Positions 1-8,047 of a stretch of DNA of 64,000 bases are shown here, one piece after another. The notes beneath the pieces are model-generated. The model saw only the letters and a list, made by a program, of their open reading frames with translations. It had not been told where the DNA came from and ran no database searches. The position numbers and the translations under genes were made by a program. The stretch is from Sphingobium jiangsuense (GTDB taxonomy: Bacteria > Pseudomonadota > Alphaproteobacteria > Sphingomonadales > Sphingomonadaceae): assembly GCF_014196495.1 (NCBI RefSeq), contig NZ_JACIDT010000012.1, positions 1 to 64,000 of the forward strand, written 5' to 3'. The stretch's first letter is position 1; the number at the start of each line of letters is the position of its first letter.

Positions 1-418
1 AGCGGACGGAGCGATAGCCTTCCTCCTTCGACAGGGCGTCGGCTATTTCCCGCATTTTGGTCAGCTTTTCCGCGCTTTCCGGCTTGTCCTCTCCGGCGGG
101 GGCCGCATCGGCGGGCGGCGCTTCCCCGTCGCTCAGGGCGATTGGCCGGTAATAGGCGCTGGTCTGCCCCTCGTCGGTGGCGTCGCCGCCTTCCTCGCCA
201 TCGCCGCCTTCCTTGCCGCCGCTTTCGCCCAGTCCCTTGGACATGTCGTCCATGTCGGTGACGATGACCTCGCCCTTATAGGCGAAGGTGAAACTGCGGT
301 CCGCCCGGATGTCGAGGGTCGAGACGAACTTGCCCGGACTCATGAGACAGGCCCCCAGCGTCAGCAGGGCGAGCGCGGCAAAGACCGCCTTCTTCATCCG
401 TCCGCTCATATCCTTCAT
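1..418 (-). CDS. Putative lipoprotein, C-terminus beyond the window edge
   Basis: The reading frame is open from 418 to the window edge, so the 3' end is missing. The N-terminus has a short positive stretch (MKKAV), a hydrophobic core and a lipobox LGAC about 24 residues in, which indicates a lipid-anchored envelope protein. The visible mature part contains a beta-like segment, then a low-complexity stretch rich in Gly, Glu and Asp, then an Ala/Pro-rich part. The ATG at 418 is preceded by a G-rich Shine-Dalgarno-like run; in-frame ATGs at 409 and 394 are alternatives. It lies 25 nt downstream of rlmB on the same strand and is probably co-transcribed. I do not recognise the family. Confidence 0.6.
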   Translation of the reverse strand, partial: MKDMSGRMKKAVFAALALLTLGACLMSPGKFVSTLDIRADRSFTFAYKGEVIVTDMDDMSKGLGESGGKEGGDGEEGGDATDEGQTSAYYRPIALSDGEAPPADAAPAGEDKPESAEKLTKMREIADALSKEEGYRSVR

Positions 419-443
419 GATGGCGCCCCCCTTGCCGTGATTT

Positions 444-1199
444 CTATCGACCGGATGCCGCGTACAGCGCGATGGCCGCCGCGTTCGATACGTTGAGGCT
501 TTCCATGCGCGGGCTGATCGGCAGCTTCGCGATGATGTCGCAATGGGCGATGCTGTTGTGGCGCAGTCCGTCGCCCTCGGCGCCCAGCACCAGCGCGACC
601 TTGCCCACGCCTTCCAATGCTTCGCCGAGCGTCGCCCGCGCCTCGCCGTCGAGGCCGATTCGCCAATAGCCTGCCTCGGCGATCTCATCGAGCGCGCGGG
701 CGAGGTTGACGACGCGCACCCACGGCATGATCTCCAGCGCGCCGCTCGCCGCGCGGGCGAGCACGCCCGATTCGGGCGGGGCGTGCCGGTCCTGCGTCAC
801 GATCGCCAGCGCATCGAACGCGGCGGCGGAGCGGAAGATGGCGCCGACATTGTGCGGATCCGTCACCTGGTCGAGCACGAGAATCGGGCGCGTCCTGCCG
901 GGCGCGTCGTCGGCCCCTTCCTCCAGCACGTCGCCCAGCCAGACATCGGCCAGCGGCTCCACCTCCGCGACGATGCCCTGGTGCGGGGCGTCGGAGGGCA
1001 CCATGCGGCCAAGATCGGCCACATCGGCATAGACGATCGGCAGAACCGGCGGCAATTCCAGCGAATTCAACGTCTCGCGCGTGCCCCAGATCTTGCGGAT
1101 CACCCGATCCGGGTTGGCGAGAGCGGCCGTGACCGCGTGCCTTCCGTAAAGCCTGGGGTAGCCGCCTTTGGGTTTGCCGGTGCGATGTCCTCTTTTCAT
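444..1199 (-). CDS. rlmB: 23S rRNA (guanosine-2'-O-)-methyltransferase RlmB, TrmH/SPOUT family
   Basis: This 251-residue SPOUT methyltransferase should methylate the ribose of G2251 in the peptidyl-transferase loop of 23S rRNA, using SAM. An N-terminal substrate-binding domain (about 1-80, with the GRHAV start motif) precedes the knotted catalytic domain. The three SpoU motifs are visible: DQVTDPHNVGAIFRSA near 115-130, LVLGAEGDGL near 205-215, and the C-terminal PISPRMESLNVSNAAAI that forms the SAM-binding knot. The start is well supported, with AAGAGG five bases upstream of ATG. Length is usual for the family. It is divergent from the tRNA-Tyr gene. Confidence 0.93.
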   Translation of the reverse strand: MKRGHRTGKPKGGYPRLYGRHAVTAALANPDRVIRKIWGTRETLNSLELPPVLPIVYADVADLGRMVPSDAPHQGIVAEVEPLADVWLGDVLEEGADDAPGRTRPILVLDQVTDPHNVGAIFRSAAAFDALAIVTQDRHAPPESGVLARAASGALEIMPWVRVVNLARALDEIAEAGYWRIGLDGEARATLGEALEGVGKVALVLGAEGDGLRHNSIAHCDIIAKLPISPRMESLNVSNAAAIALYAASGR

Positions 1200-1223
1200 G
1201 TGCGCCTCTTTTCAGAAGAAGCA

Positions 1224-1253
1224 TTGACAGGCAAGCCTCCTTTCGCCAATAGG
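1224..1253 (+). promoter_or_regulatory. Probable sigma-70 promoter for tRNA-Tyr
   Basis: A perfect TTGACA -35 box lies at 1224-1229. A 17 or 18 base spacer separates it from CAATAG/AATAGG at 1247-1253. Transcription would begin about 40 bases before the mature tRNA. The -10 is weak, so the call rests mostly on the -35 and the position. Confidence 0.45.
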
Positions 1254-1298
1254 CCCCCTCCAGCCGGTTGGCGACGCAAAGTCATCCGGTAAGGCGCT

Positions 1299-1385
1299 GG
1301 ACAGGTGGCCGAGTGGTTAAAGGCAGCAGACTGTAAATCTGCCCGGGTTTCCCGTACGCTGGTTCGAATCCAGCCCTGTCCACCA
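1299..1385 (+). tRNA. tRNA-Tyr (anticodon GTA), CCA encoded
   Basis: A class II tRNA folds by eye. The acceptor stem GGACAGG (1299-1305) pairs with CCTGTCC (1375-1381). The anticodon loop CTGTAAA at 1331-1337 carries GTA at 1333-1335. A long variable arm follows, then the GGTTCGAATCC T-arm. Discriminator A1382 is followed by an encoded CCA at 1383-1385. GTA with a long variable arm is diagnostic of bacterial tRNA-Tyr. Confidence 0.97.
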
Positions 1386-1405
1386 CCGCCCTTTCGGGTG
1401 GTTTT
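1385..1405 (+). terminator. Rho-independent terminator of tRNA-Tyr
   Basis: A 7-bp stem ACCGCCC/GGGTGGT with a TTTC loop is followed immediately by TTTTC. It abuts the CCA end of the tRNA, so its 5' arm begins at the last tRNA base. Confidence 0.7.
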
Positions 1406-1514
1406 CGAGAGGGCGCGGCCCTCCTCCGCCAGATCCTTCCGGCATGCCGCCTCTTTCGGGTTTCCGGCCCGCATGCCCCGTTTCCGAGCCCGGCACAGGA
1501 AGAAGGAGCGCTGC

Positions 1515-1835
1515 ATGGCGTGGCTTATCCTTGGGATCGCCGTTTTCACCGAAATCTGCTGGGCGCTCAGCCTCAAATGGGCCGCCACCGTCGGCAGCTG
1601 GCAGGCGTCGGCCGTTCCGATCGCCCTCAGCTTCGTGAACATGGCGCTGCTGGCGCTGGCGATGCGCGGGCTGCCCGCCGGGACGGCCTATGCGATCTGG
1701 ACGGGGCTGGGGGCTGTCGGCGTCATCATCGGCGGCGCCATTCTGTTCGGGGACAAGGTCTCGCCGGTCCAGACAGGGTTCATGGCGCTCATCATCGTCG
1801 GGGTCGTCGGAACGAAGCTGTTCGCATCGTCCTGA
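1515..1835 (+). CDS. SMR-family transporter, Gdx/SugE type (guanidinium exporter-like)
   Basis: This 106-residue protein has four predicted transmembrane helices, the usual small multidrug resistance size. The essential proton/substrate Glu is at position 13 (FTEICW), and the sequence pattern (ALSLKWA, LPAGTAYAIWTGLGAVG) matches SugE/Gdx rather than EmrE. Characterised Gdx proteins export guanidinium against protons as dual-topology dimers; I infer the same here. The ATG at 1515 follows AAGGAG with good spacing. The frame extends upstream through the tRNA, but that part is not coding. I see no guanidine riboswitch hairpins in the 5' leader. Confidence 0.85.
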   Translation: MAWLILGIAVFTEICWALSLKWAATVGSWQASAVPIALSFVNMALLALAMRGLPAGTAYAIWTGLGAVGVIIGGAILFGDKVSPVQTGFMALIIVGVVGTKLFASS

Positions 1836-1998
1836 CAGGGGCCATCGCCTTTTCGCGATGACTTTTCAGCGCGATAGCCAAAGGCGGTTAATGGATCCTT
1901 TAGCTTTACCTGCCATTTTCCGGGGAAAGGTCGAATTGGAAGTCAGGAAGGGACCGGTCGCCTGTCGCGTCCGGCCCTGCGTGACCGGCCATAGCAGG

Positions 1999-3540
1999 AT
2001 GAACAACATGCAGTCCGTGGGCGGCGAAACCACCAATCAACGTAAAGACAAGCCTTTCATCACCCTTTCACAGGCCAATTACCGGGCATTTCCGGGGGTC
2101 AAGCAGCTGATCGGGAAATATGCCGACCAGGCGCTCGAAAAGCTGTACGCGCAGATCGCGGCGCATGAGGATACCTCGCGCATCCTTTCCAACGACGAGC
2201 AACGCGCCCATGCCCGCTCGGCGCAGAAGAAGCATTGGGTGGAGCTGTTCTCCGGCCCGTTCGACGCGGCCACGGCCGCGCGGTCGGAACGGGTGGGCGA
2301 GGTCCATGCGCGGATCGGCCTGCCGCCCCATCTCTATATCGGCGGCTATGCGATGGTGCTGGAAGACATCATCATGAAGACGATGAGCCGCAGCGTGGTC
2401 GCCCGATTGAGCGGGAAACAGGCGGGCGCGCTGATCGGCACGCTGGTCAAGACCGCGCTCCTGGACATGGCGTCCGCGCTGTCCGCCTATTTCGCGGCGG
2501 AGGAAAGGGCGCGGCGTGAAACGATCGACATGGTCGGCGAGGCGCTGGCCAAGGTGTCGACCGGCGATCTGCGTGCGCAGCTCAGCGGCCTGCCCGAAGG
2601 CTTCAGCCGCATGACGGCGGATTTCCACGACATGCGCCGGCAGTTCAGCGACCTCATCTCTCAGCTGTCCAACGCTGCCGACAATATCGACACCGGCGTC
2701 GGCGAAATCAGCGCGGCGGCGAGCGATCTTGCCTCCCGCACCGAGCGGCAGGCGGAAATGCTGGCGCGCACCTCGGAGGTGATGCGGCAGATCACGCAGG
2801 GCGTCCAGACGACCGCCGCCAACGCCAAGCAGGTCGACGAAAGCGTGTCGGAAGCGAACCAGCAGGCGAAGCAGGGCGGCGAGATCGTCGATCACGCGGT
2901 CGCGGCCATGCACAAGATCAAGACCTCTTCCGAGGAGATCGCCCAGATCACCGAGGTGATCGAGGCGATCGCATTCCAGACCAACCTGCTCGCGCTCAAC
3001 GCGGGCGTGGAGGCCGCGCGCGCGGGCGAGGCGGGCAAGGGCTTCGCCGTCGTCGCCAGCGAGGTGCGGGCACTGGCGCACCGTACCACGGAATCGGCCA
3101 AGGACATCAAGAGCCTGATCGGCAAGTCGAGCGAGGATGTGAAGCAGGGGGTCGATCTGGTCGACCGCACCGGCCAGGCGCTGGAACAGATCATCCGCAA
3201 GGTCAGCCAGGCGACGTCGCAGGCGCGGGAAATCGCCACGCTGGCGGACGAGCAGGCCAATGGCCTCAAGGACATCAGCGCCGACATAGAGCAGATGGAC
3301 GTCACCACCCAGCAGAATGCGGCGATGGTCGAGGAATCCAACGCGGCGGCGCGCGCCCTTTCCGGCGAGGCGAGGCTGCTGACCCGGATCGTCGGGCGCT
3401 TCTCGCTGGAGCGGCGCGGCCTGCACCGGGTGTTGCAGGACCAGCGGGATAAGGAAGCGGCCGACGCCGCCGCCGAGGAGACGAGGCGGCATCCGCAGCC
3501 CCAGTCGCAGCCGCTGCGCCGGGTCGCCAACGGGCGCTGA
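1999..3540 (+). CDS. Soluble globin-coupled methyl-accepting chemotaxis protein (HemAT-like)
   Basis: This 513-residue chemoreceptor has no transmembrane segment. Residues about 20-190 form a protoglobin domain: the heme-ligand His is about residue 103 in the signature VGEVHARIGLPPHLYIGGY. A helical linker leads to a long coiled-coil signalling domain. The hairpin tip is conserved (AFQTNLLALNAGVEAARAGEAGKGFAVVA), so it should bind CheW/CheA. HemAT-type sensors bind O2 and drive aerotaxis; I infer the same. ATG 2008, which has AGGA eight bases upstream, is as plausible a start as 1999. No che genes are nearby, so it must signal to a pathway encoded elsewhere. Confidence 0.88.
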   Translation: MNNMQSVGGETTNQRKDKPFITLSQANYRAFPGVKQLIGKYADQALEKLYAQIAAHEDTSRILSNDEQRAHARSAQKKHWVELFSGPFDAATAARSERVGEVHARIGLPPHLYIGGYAMVLEDIIMKTMSRSVVARLSGKQAGALIGTLVKTALLDMASALSAYFAAEERARRETIDMVGEALAKVSTGDLRAQLSGLPEGFSRMTADFHDMRRQFSDLISQLSNAADNIDTGVGEISAAASDLASRTERQAEMLARTSEVMRQITQGVQTTAANAKQVDESVSEANQQAKQGGEIVDHAVAAMHKIKTSSEEIAQITEVIEAIAFQTNLLALNAGVEAARAGEAGKGFAVVASEVRALAHRTTESAKDIKSLIGKSSEDVKQGVDLVDRTGQALEQIIRKVSQATSQAREIATLADEQANGLKDISADIEQMDVTTQQNAAMVEESNAAARALSGEARLLTRIVGRFSLERRGLHRVLQDQRDKEAADAAAEETRRHPQPQSQPLRRVANGR

Positions 3541-3557
3541 GTGTCCTGCGGGTCTCG

Positions 3558-4148
3558 TTAAAGCGCCCGCATCCAGAATTGCATCGGATGCGGGGTTTCC
3601 CGCCGCTGGTCGATATCCTTCCAGTCGAAGGTGGTGACCAGCCCCTCCACCGCGCCATAGCCGCGCGCGCGCCAGAAGGGATGCAGGTCGCGCGCGCCTG
3701 CGGGCCGCAGCGGATGATCGGCGGGGCGGACCACCGCGCAGAAGCAGGCATGGCTGGCGCCGCCCTGCCGCGCCGCTTCCTCCCGCGCGTCGAAGAAGCC
3801 GTGGCCGATGCCCAGCCCTCGCCAGCCGGGCAGCAGCACGGATTCGCCGAAATAGAAAAGCCGGTCGATATCGAAGCCCCTGGCGACGAACGGGGCCTTG
3901 AACGCCTCCTTCTGCCCCCGCATCGGCGAGGCCGTGGCCGCGCCGACGATCGCGCCGTTCACCTCGGCCGTCACCAGCACCGCGCCGGGCTCGGCGATGA
4001 ACTCCTCCAGATATTCCGCCTCGTAGCTTTCCGTCCCTTCGTAGAGATAGGGCCATTCCCGGAACACCTCGATGCGCAGGCGCGCGAGGGCGGGGAGGGC
4101 GGCGCGGCGTTCCTCCGGGTCGGTCAGGCTGCGGATGGTCGCGTTCAT
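3558..4148 (-). CDS. GNAT-family N-acetyltransferase
   Basis: This 196-residue protein has the GNAT fold pattern: N-terminal LRIEVFREWPY, a central strand AAVLVTAEVNGAIVG-like region, and an acetyl-CoA pyrophosphate-binding segment near LPGWRGLGIGHGFFDAREEAA (about 107-127). The substrate cannot be predicted. The start has a near-perfect Shine-Dalgarno (AAAGGAGGTGCG before ATG). It lies 11 nt downstream of the SnoaL-like gene, and the two probably form an operon. Confidence 0.8.
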   Translation of the reverse strand: MNATIRSLTDPEERRAALPALARLRIEVFREWPYLYEGTESYEAEYLEEFIAEPGAVLVTAEVNGAIVGAATASPMRGQKEAFKAPFVARGFDIDRLFYFGESVLLPGWRGLGIGHGFFDAREEAARQGGASHACFCAVVRPADHPLRPAGARDLHPFWRARGYGAVEGLVTTFDWKDIDQRRETPHPMQFWMRAL

Positions 4149-4159
4149 CGCACCTCCTT

Positions 4160-4573
4160 TCAGGAAACCTGCGCGATCCAGTCGGCAAGATTGTAATAGG
4201 TGGAAACCCGCGCGATGCGGCCGTCCTTCACCTCCAGAAAGGCGCCGGCGGGCAGCACATAGCTCTGGCCATGGGCGGGCGGCAGGCCTTCGTCGGCGCG
4301 CTTGTAGACGCCATGGACGGTGAACTCCGCCGCGACGCGCGTGCCGTCCGGATTGGCCATCAACACGATGTCGCGCAGCTGCTCTGAATAGGCCTCGTCC
4401 ATCCGCGCCATGAACGCGCGAAAGGCCGGCTTGCCGGTCTCGCGCCCGCCCTGGTTGATGTCGTGGGCGATATCCTCGCTCAGGCAGCCGAGCATGGTCT
4501 CGACATCGCCGGCGTTGAACGCCGCATAATAGCGATCCGCAAGGGCGAGCGAGTCTTCATAAGGGTTCGGCAT
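4160..4573 (-). CDS. SnoaL-like / nuclear transport factor 2 family protein
   Basis: This 137-residue protein begins with the family hallmark of a helix ending in AFNAGDVETMLGCLSEDIAHDINQG and ends with strands INGRIARVSTYYN-like (DGRIARVSTYYNLADW). SnoaL/ketosteroid-isomerase-like proteins adopt a cone-shaped alpha+beta barrel and include isomerases, hydrolases and binding proteins. No specific substrate is evident. I chose the ATG at 4573 because the upstream extension has no family similarity and runs into the promoter of the divergent operon. It is followed by the GNAT gene. Confidence 0.72.
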   Translation of the reverse strand: MPNPYEDSLALADRYYAAFNAGDVETMLGCLSEDIAHDINQGGRETGKPAFRAFMARMDEAYSEQLRDIVLMANPDGTRVAAEFTVHGVYKRADEGLPPAHGQSYVLPAGAFLEVKDGRIARVSTYYNLADWIAQVS

Positions 4574-4689
4574 GATGGTCCACGGGCCTCTTGTTGTTTC
4601 GCCCGCGATAAAGGCAGATCGCCGCCTTTGTCCAGCGTGAGGATCGAGGCGGACGCGGAAACCGTCCCTGAAATCAAGGGGCCGGAAAT

Positions 4690-4754
4690 TTATATTCGCA
4701 CTTGCAGCAAAAAATGCAGAATCCATATTGCACAAAAGCTGCATATTGGTGACT
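4690..4754 (+). promoter_or_regulatory. AT-rich control region of the ATP-grasp/Anbu operon
   Basis: This is the only AT-rich stretch in the 181-bp divergent spacer. TTGCAG (4702-4707) and a CATATT-like -10 (4724-4729) make a plausible promoter. The heptamer CATATTG occurs twice in direct orientation, at 4724-4730 and 4742-4748 (18-bp period), with the second copy just before the start codon. The promoter and any operator role are inferred. Confidence 0.35.
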
Positions 4755-6191
4755 ATGCCTGTCATGGCGGGTGACAAGAGCTTCTTCGATGAGATGTTTG
4801 ACGAGGCCGGCGTCCCCCGACATCCTTTCCGCTCCTATCACCGCTGGTTCGCCGATCAGGAGCCTGCCAAGCTGCTGAAGAAGGCGGCGGAGGCGGAGGA
4901 TCTTTTCCGCAAGACCGGCATCACCTTCGCCGTCTACGGACAGGAGGACGCCGAGGAACGGCTGATCCCGTTCGACATTGTGCCGCGCATCATTTCCGCT
5001 TCCGAATGGACCCGCCTGTCGCGGGGCATCGAACAGCGGGTGCGGGCGATCAACGCCTTTCTCCACGACATCTACCACCGGCAGGAAATCGTCCGCGCGG
5101 GCCGCCTGCCCGAACATATGGTCAGCCGCAACACGGCCTTTCTCGACAGGATGATCGGGTTCACGCCGCCCGGCGGGGTGTACAGCCATATCATCGGCGT
5201 CGATCTGGTGCGCACCGGCCCGGACGAGTTCTACGCGCTGGAGGACAATGCCCGTACGCCGTCCGGCGTTTCCTACATGCTGGAAAACCGGGAAACCATG
5301 ATGAGCATGTTTCCGGAGCTGTTTTCCCAGATCAAGATACGGCAGGTTTCCGACTATCCCAAGCGGCTGCGCCGCTCGCTCTCGGCCAGCGCGCCGAGGA
5401 AATGCGAAGGCGATCCCGTGCTCGCGGTGCTGACGCCCGGCAGCTTCAACAGCGCTTATTTCGAGCATGCGTTCCTGGCCGACCAGATGGGCGCGGAACT
5501 GGTCGAAGGGCATGATCTCCAGATCGTCGACGGGCGCGTCGCGATGCGCACCACCCAGGGCTATCGTCCGGTCGACGTGATCTACCGGCGGCTGGACGAC
5601 GATTATCTCGACCCGTTGACCTTCCGGCCGGATTCGGTGCTGGGCGTGCCGGGGATCATGGATATCTACATGGCCGGCGGCGTCACCATCGCCAATGCGC
5701 CGGGCAGCGGGATAGCCGACGACAAGGCGATCTACAGCTATATCCCCGATATCGTGCGCTTCTACATGGGGGAGGAGCCGCTGCTCAGGAACGTGCCGAC
5801 ATGGCGCTGTTCGGAGCCGGACTCGCTCGCCTATGTGCTCGACAATCTTTCCGAGCTGGTGGTGAAGGAAGTCCATGGCTCCGGCGGCTACGGCATGCTG
5901 GTCGGCCCGGCGGCGAGCAAGCGGGAACTGGCGGCGTTCGCGGCGAAGCTGAAGCAGCGGCCGGAAAACTATATCGCCCAGCCGACGCTGGCGCTGTCGA
6001 CCGTCCCGATCCTGACGAAAAAGGGGCTGGCGCCGCGCCATGTGGACCTGCGCCCGTTCGTGCTCGTCTCGCCCGACAGGGTGGAGATAACCCCCGGCGG
6101 GCTGACCCGCGTCGCGTTGAAGAAGGGGTCGCTGGTCGTCAATTCCAGCCAGGGCGGCGGCACCAAGGACAGCTGGGTTCTGGAGGACTGA
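4755..6191 (+). CDS. Circularly permuted ATP-grasp family protein (DUF404/DUF407)
   Basis: This 478-residue protein matches the circularly permuted ATP-grasp family. Features include the N-terminal DEMFDEAG, GEQRVRAINAFLHDIYH-like segment (QRVRAINAFLHDIY), the ALEDNARTPSGVSYM nucleotide-fold motif near 170, the KEVHGSGGYGMLVGP glycine-rich loop near 380, and the C-terminal DLRPFVL and NSSQGGGTKDSWVL. The family is predicted to ligate amino acids or peptides with ATP, but its substrate is unknown. It is the first gene of an operon with an alpha-E protein (1-nt TGATG overlap), a transglutaminase-like protein and an Anbu protease. The start is uncertain: ATG 4755 or ATG 4764, with no strong ribosome-binding site. 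Confidence 0.88.
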   Translation: MPVMAGDKSFFDEMFDEAGVPRHPFRSYHRWFADQEPAKLLKKAAEAEDLFRKTGITFAVYGQEDAEERLIPFDIVPRIISASEWTRLSRGIEQRVRAINAFLHDIYHRQEIVRAGRLPEHMVSRNTAFLDRMIGFTPPGGVYSHIIGVDLVRTGPDEFYALEDNARTPSGVSYMLENRETMMSMFPELFSQIKIRQVSDYPKRLRRSLSASAPRKCEGDPVLAVLTPGSFNSAYFEHAFLADQMGAELVEGHDLQIVDGRVAMRTTQGYRPVDVIYRRLDDDYLDPLTFRPDSVLGVPGIMDIYMAGGVTIANAPGSGIADDKAIYSYIPDIVRFYMGEEPLLRNVPTWRCSEPDSLAYVLDNLSELVVKEVHGSGGYGMLVGPAASKRELAAFAAKLKQRPENYIAQPTLALSTVPILTKKGLAPRHVDLRPFVLVSPDRVEITPGGLTRVALKKGSLVVNSSQGGGTKDSWVLED

Positions 6192-7138
6192 TGACGACGC
6201 TCGGCAAGACCGCTGGCGGCCTGTTCTGGATGTTCCGCTATCTGGAACGGAGCGAAAACCTCGCCCGGCTGATCGAGGCGGGCCTGCGCATCTCGCTGAC
6301 GCGCGGCGGCGCGGCGGGGGAGGAGTGGCGCTCCATCATCACCACGGCGGGGCTTGGCGCCGCCTATGAGGAAACCGGCGGGGACTATGCCGCCCCGCAG
6401 GTCGTCAACTTCCTGTTGCGCGACCGGAGCCACGGCTGCTCCGTGCTGTGCATGATCGAGAATGCGCGGGACAACGGCCGGGTGGTGCGCACCGCGATCA
6501 CGCGCGAGGTGTGGGAAGCGACCAACGAATGCTGCATCATGGCGCGCAGGATGCTCGCCCGCCCGGTGCGCGAGGCGGACCTGCCGGACATATTGGCGGC
6601 GATCCGGCGGCACAGCGCACTGGTGCGCGGCGCGCTGCACGGGACGATGCTGCGCAACGACATCTATAATTTCGCGCGGCTCGGCACCTTTCTGGAACGG
6701 GCGGACAACAGCGCGCGCATATTGGACGTGAAATATTATCTGCTGCTGCCCAGCATCGCCCATGTCGGGTCGCTGATGGACAACAACCAGTGGGAAACGG
6801 TGCTGCGGTCGCTGTCGGCGCTGCACAGCTTCCGCTGGCTCAACCCCGGCGATCCCAAGCCGATCGACATTGCCCGCTTCCTGATCCTCGACGGGCGCTT
6901 CCCCCGCTCGATCATCTTCTGCATCCGCAAGATGCACGAAAATCTGCACTGGCTGGAACGGGAATATGGGGACAGGCTGGTCAGCCAGGACCTGGCGCGG
7001 CAGGTGCTCGACCAGATAGAGCAGGCGTCGATCGAGCGGATATTCGAAGGCGGCCTGCACGAATTCCTGCAAACCTTCATGATCGGGAACCGGCAGCTCG
7101 CCGAGCAGATCGAACGGGATTATCGTTTCACCGGCTAG
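6191..7138 (+). CDS. Alpha-E domain protein (DUF403)
   Basis: This 315-residue, mostly helical protein belongs to the alpha-E family. Recognisable segments are GGLFWMFRYLERSENLARLIEAG at the start, RTAITREVWEATNE near 105 and LGTFLERADNSARILDVKYYLLLP near 170. Alpha-E proteins are nearly always encoded beside a circularly permuted ATP-grasp and a transglutaminase. They are thought to be partner subunits of the ligase, with no demonstrated activity. The start codon overlaps the stop of the ATP-grasp gene (TGATG), implying translational coupling and roughly equal synthesis. Confidence 0.88.
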   Translation: MTTLGKTAGGLFWMFRYLERSENLARLIEAGLRISLTRGGAAGEEWRSIITTAGLGAAYEETGGDYAAPQVVNFLLRDRSHGCSVLCMIENARDNGRVVRTAITREVWEATNECCIMARRMLARPVREADLPDILAAIRRHSALVRGALHGTMLRNDIYNFARLGTFLERADNSARILDVKYYLLLPSIAHVGSLMDNNQWETVLRSLSALHSFRWLNPGDPKPIDIARFLILDGRFPRSIIFCIRKMHENLHWLEREYGDRLVSQDLARQVLDQIEQASIERIFEGGLHEFLQTFMIGNRQLAEQIERDYRFTG

Positions 7139-7195
7139 GGAAGCGGCGTCGCTTTCCGGTCATTTCGTCCAGCTCCGCGCCGATGGAGGAAAGAA

Positions 7196-8005
7196 ATGAA
7201 GATAGCGATCCGCCACAGCACGACCTATCATTTCGACCAGCCGGTGCCCTATGCGCTGCAACGGCTGCGGCTGATGCCGAAGCATTGGGCGGGCCAGCGG
7301 ATACTGTACTGGGACATGCGGGTCGAGGGTGGAAGGTGCGAGGCGGAATATGAGGACCCCCATCTCAACCATGTCGCGCTGGTCCGGGTGGAAAGCGGCG
7401 TGGAGGAGGTGCATGTCGAATGCACCGGCGAGGTGGAGACGGACCCCGCTTTCCATGGCGTCGTCGGCCCCCATCGCGGCTATGCGCCGCTCTGGCTGTT
7501 CCGCCAGCAGACGGCGCTGACCAGAGCCGGGGCGGAGGTCGGCGCGCTCGCCCAGAAGGCGAGGGGCGCGGGCGGGGACAACGATATCGCCCGCCTGCAC
7601 GAGCTTTCCGCGCTGGTCCTTTCGCAGGTGCGCTACGAGGTCGGGGCGACCGATGCCGCCACCACGGCGGAGGATGCGGCGCGCAGGCAGGCGGGCGTCT
7701 GTCAGGACCATGCGCATATCTTCATTTCCGCCGCGCGCCTGCTCGGCTATCCGGCGCGCTATGTCAGCGGCTATCTCTTCATGGAGGACCGGCCGGAACA
7801 GGAGGCGGGCCATGCCTGGGCGGAAGCCTATGTCGATGCGCTCGGCTGGGTGGGCTTCGACATCTCCAACGGCATCAGCCCGGACGAGCGCTATGTCCGC
7901 GTCGCGACCGGGCGCGACTATGCGGAGGCCGCGCCGATCCGGGCGCTGTCGTTCGGCGCGCGCGATCACGACATGGTCGTGAACTTGCGGGTCGACCAGC
8001 AATAG
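7196..8005 (+). CDS. Transglutaminase-like cysteine protease family protein
   Basis: This 269-residue protein has an N-terminal beta domain (IRHSTTYHFDQPVPYALQRLRLMP) and a papain-like transglutaminase core. The complete triad is visible: Cys169 in GVCQDHAH, His206 in GHAWAEAY and Asp222 in GFDISN. Bacterial members are typically peptidases or amide-bond-reversing enzymes rather than cross-linkers. It is the third gene of the ATP-grasp operon, 57 nt after the alpha-E gene, with GGAGGAAAGAA before ATG. An opposing pair of ATP-dependent ligase and thiol hydrolase is the usual interpretation of this neighbourhood. Confidence 0.87.
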   Translation: MKIAIRHSTTYHFDQPVPYALQRLRLMPKHWAGQRILYWDMRVEGGRCEAEYEDPHLNHVALVRVESGVEEVHVECTGEVETDPAFHGVVGPHRGYAPLWLFRQQTALTRAGAEVGALAQKARGAGGDNDIARLHELSALVLSQVRYEVGATDAATTAEDAARRQAGVCQDHAHIFISAARLLGYPARYVSGYLFMEDRPEQEAGHAWAEAYVDALGWVGFDISNGISPDERYVRVATGRDYAEAAPIRALSFGARDHDMVVNLRVDQQ

Positions 8006-8047
8006 CGCATGAGGAGCGCGTCGCATAATTACAGAGGGTAGCAGCAG

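Noticed and set aside
1305..1514. Extension of the Gdx-like gene into the tRNA
   Set aside because: It would include the tRNA-Tyr and its terminator; SMR similarity starts at 1515.
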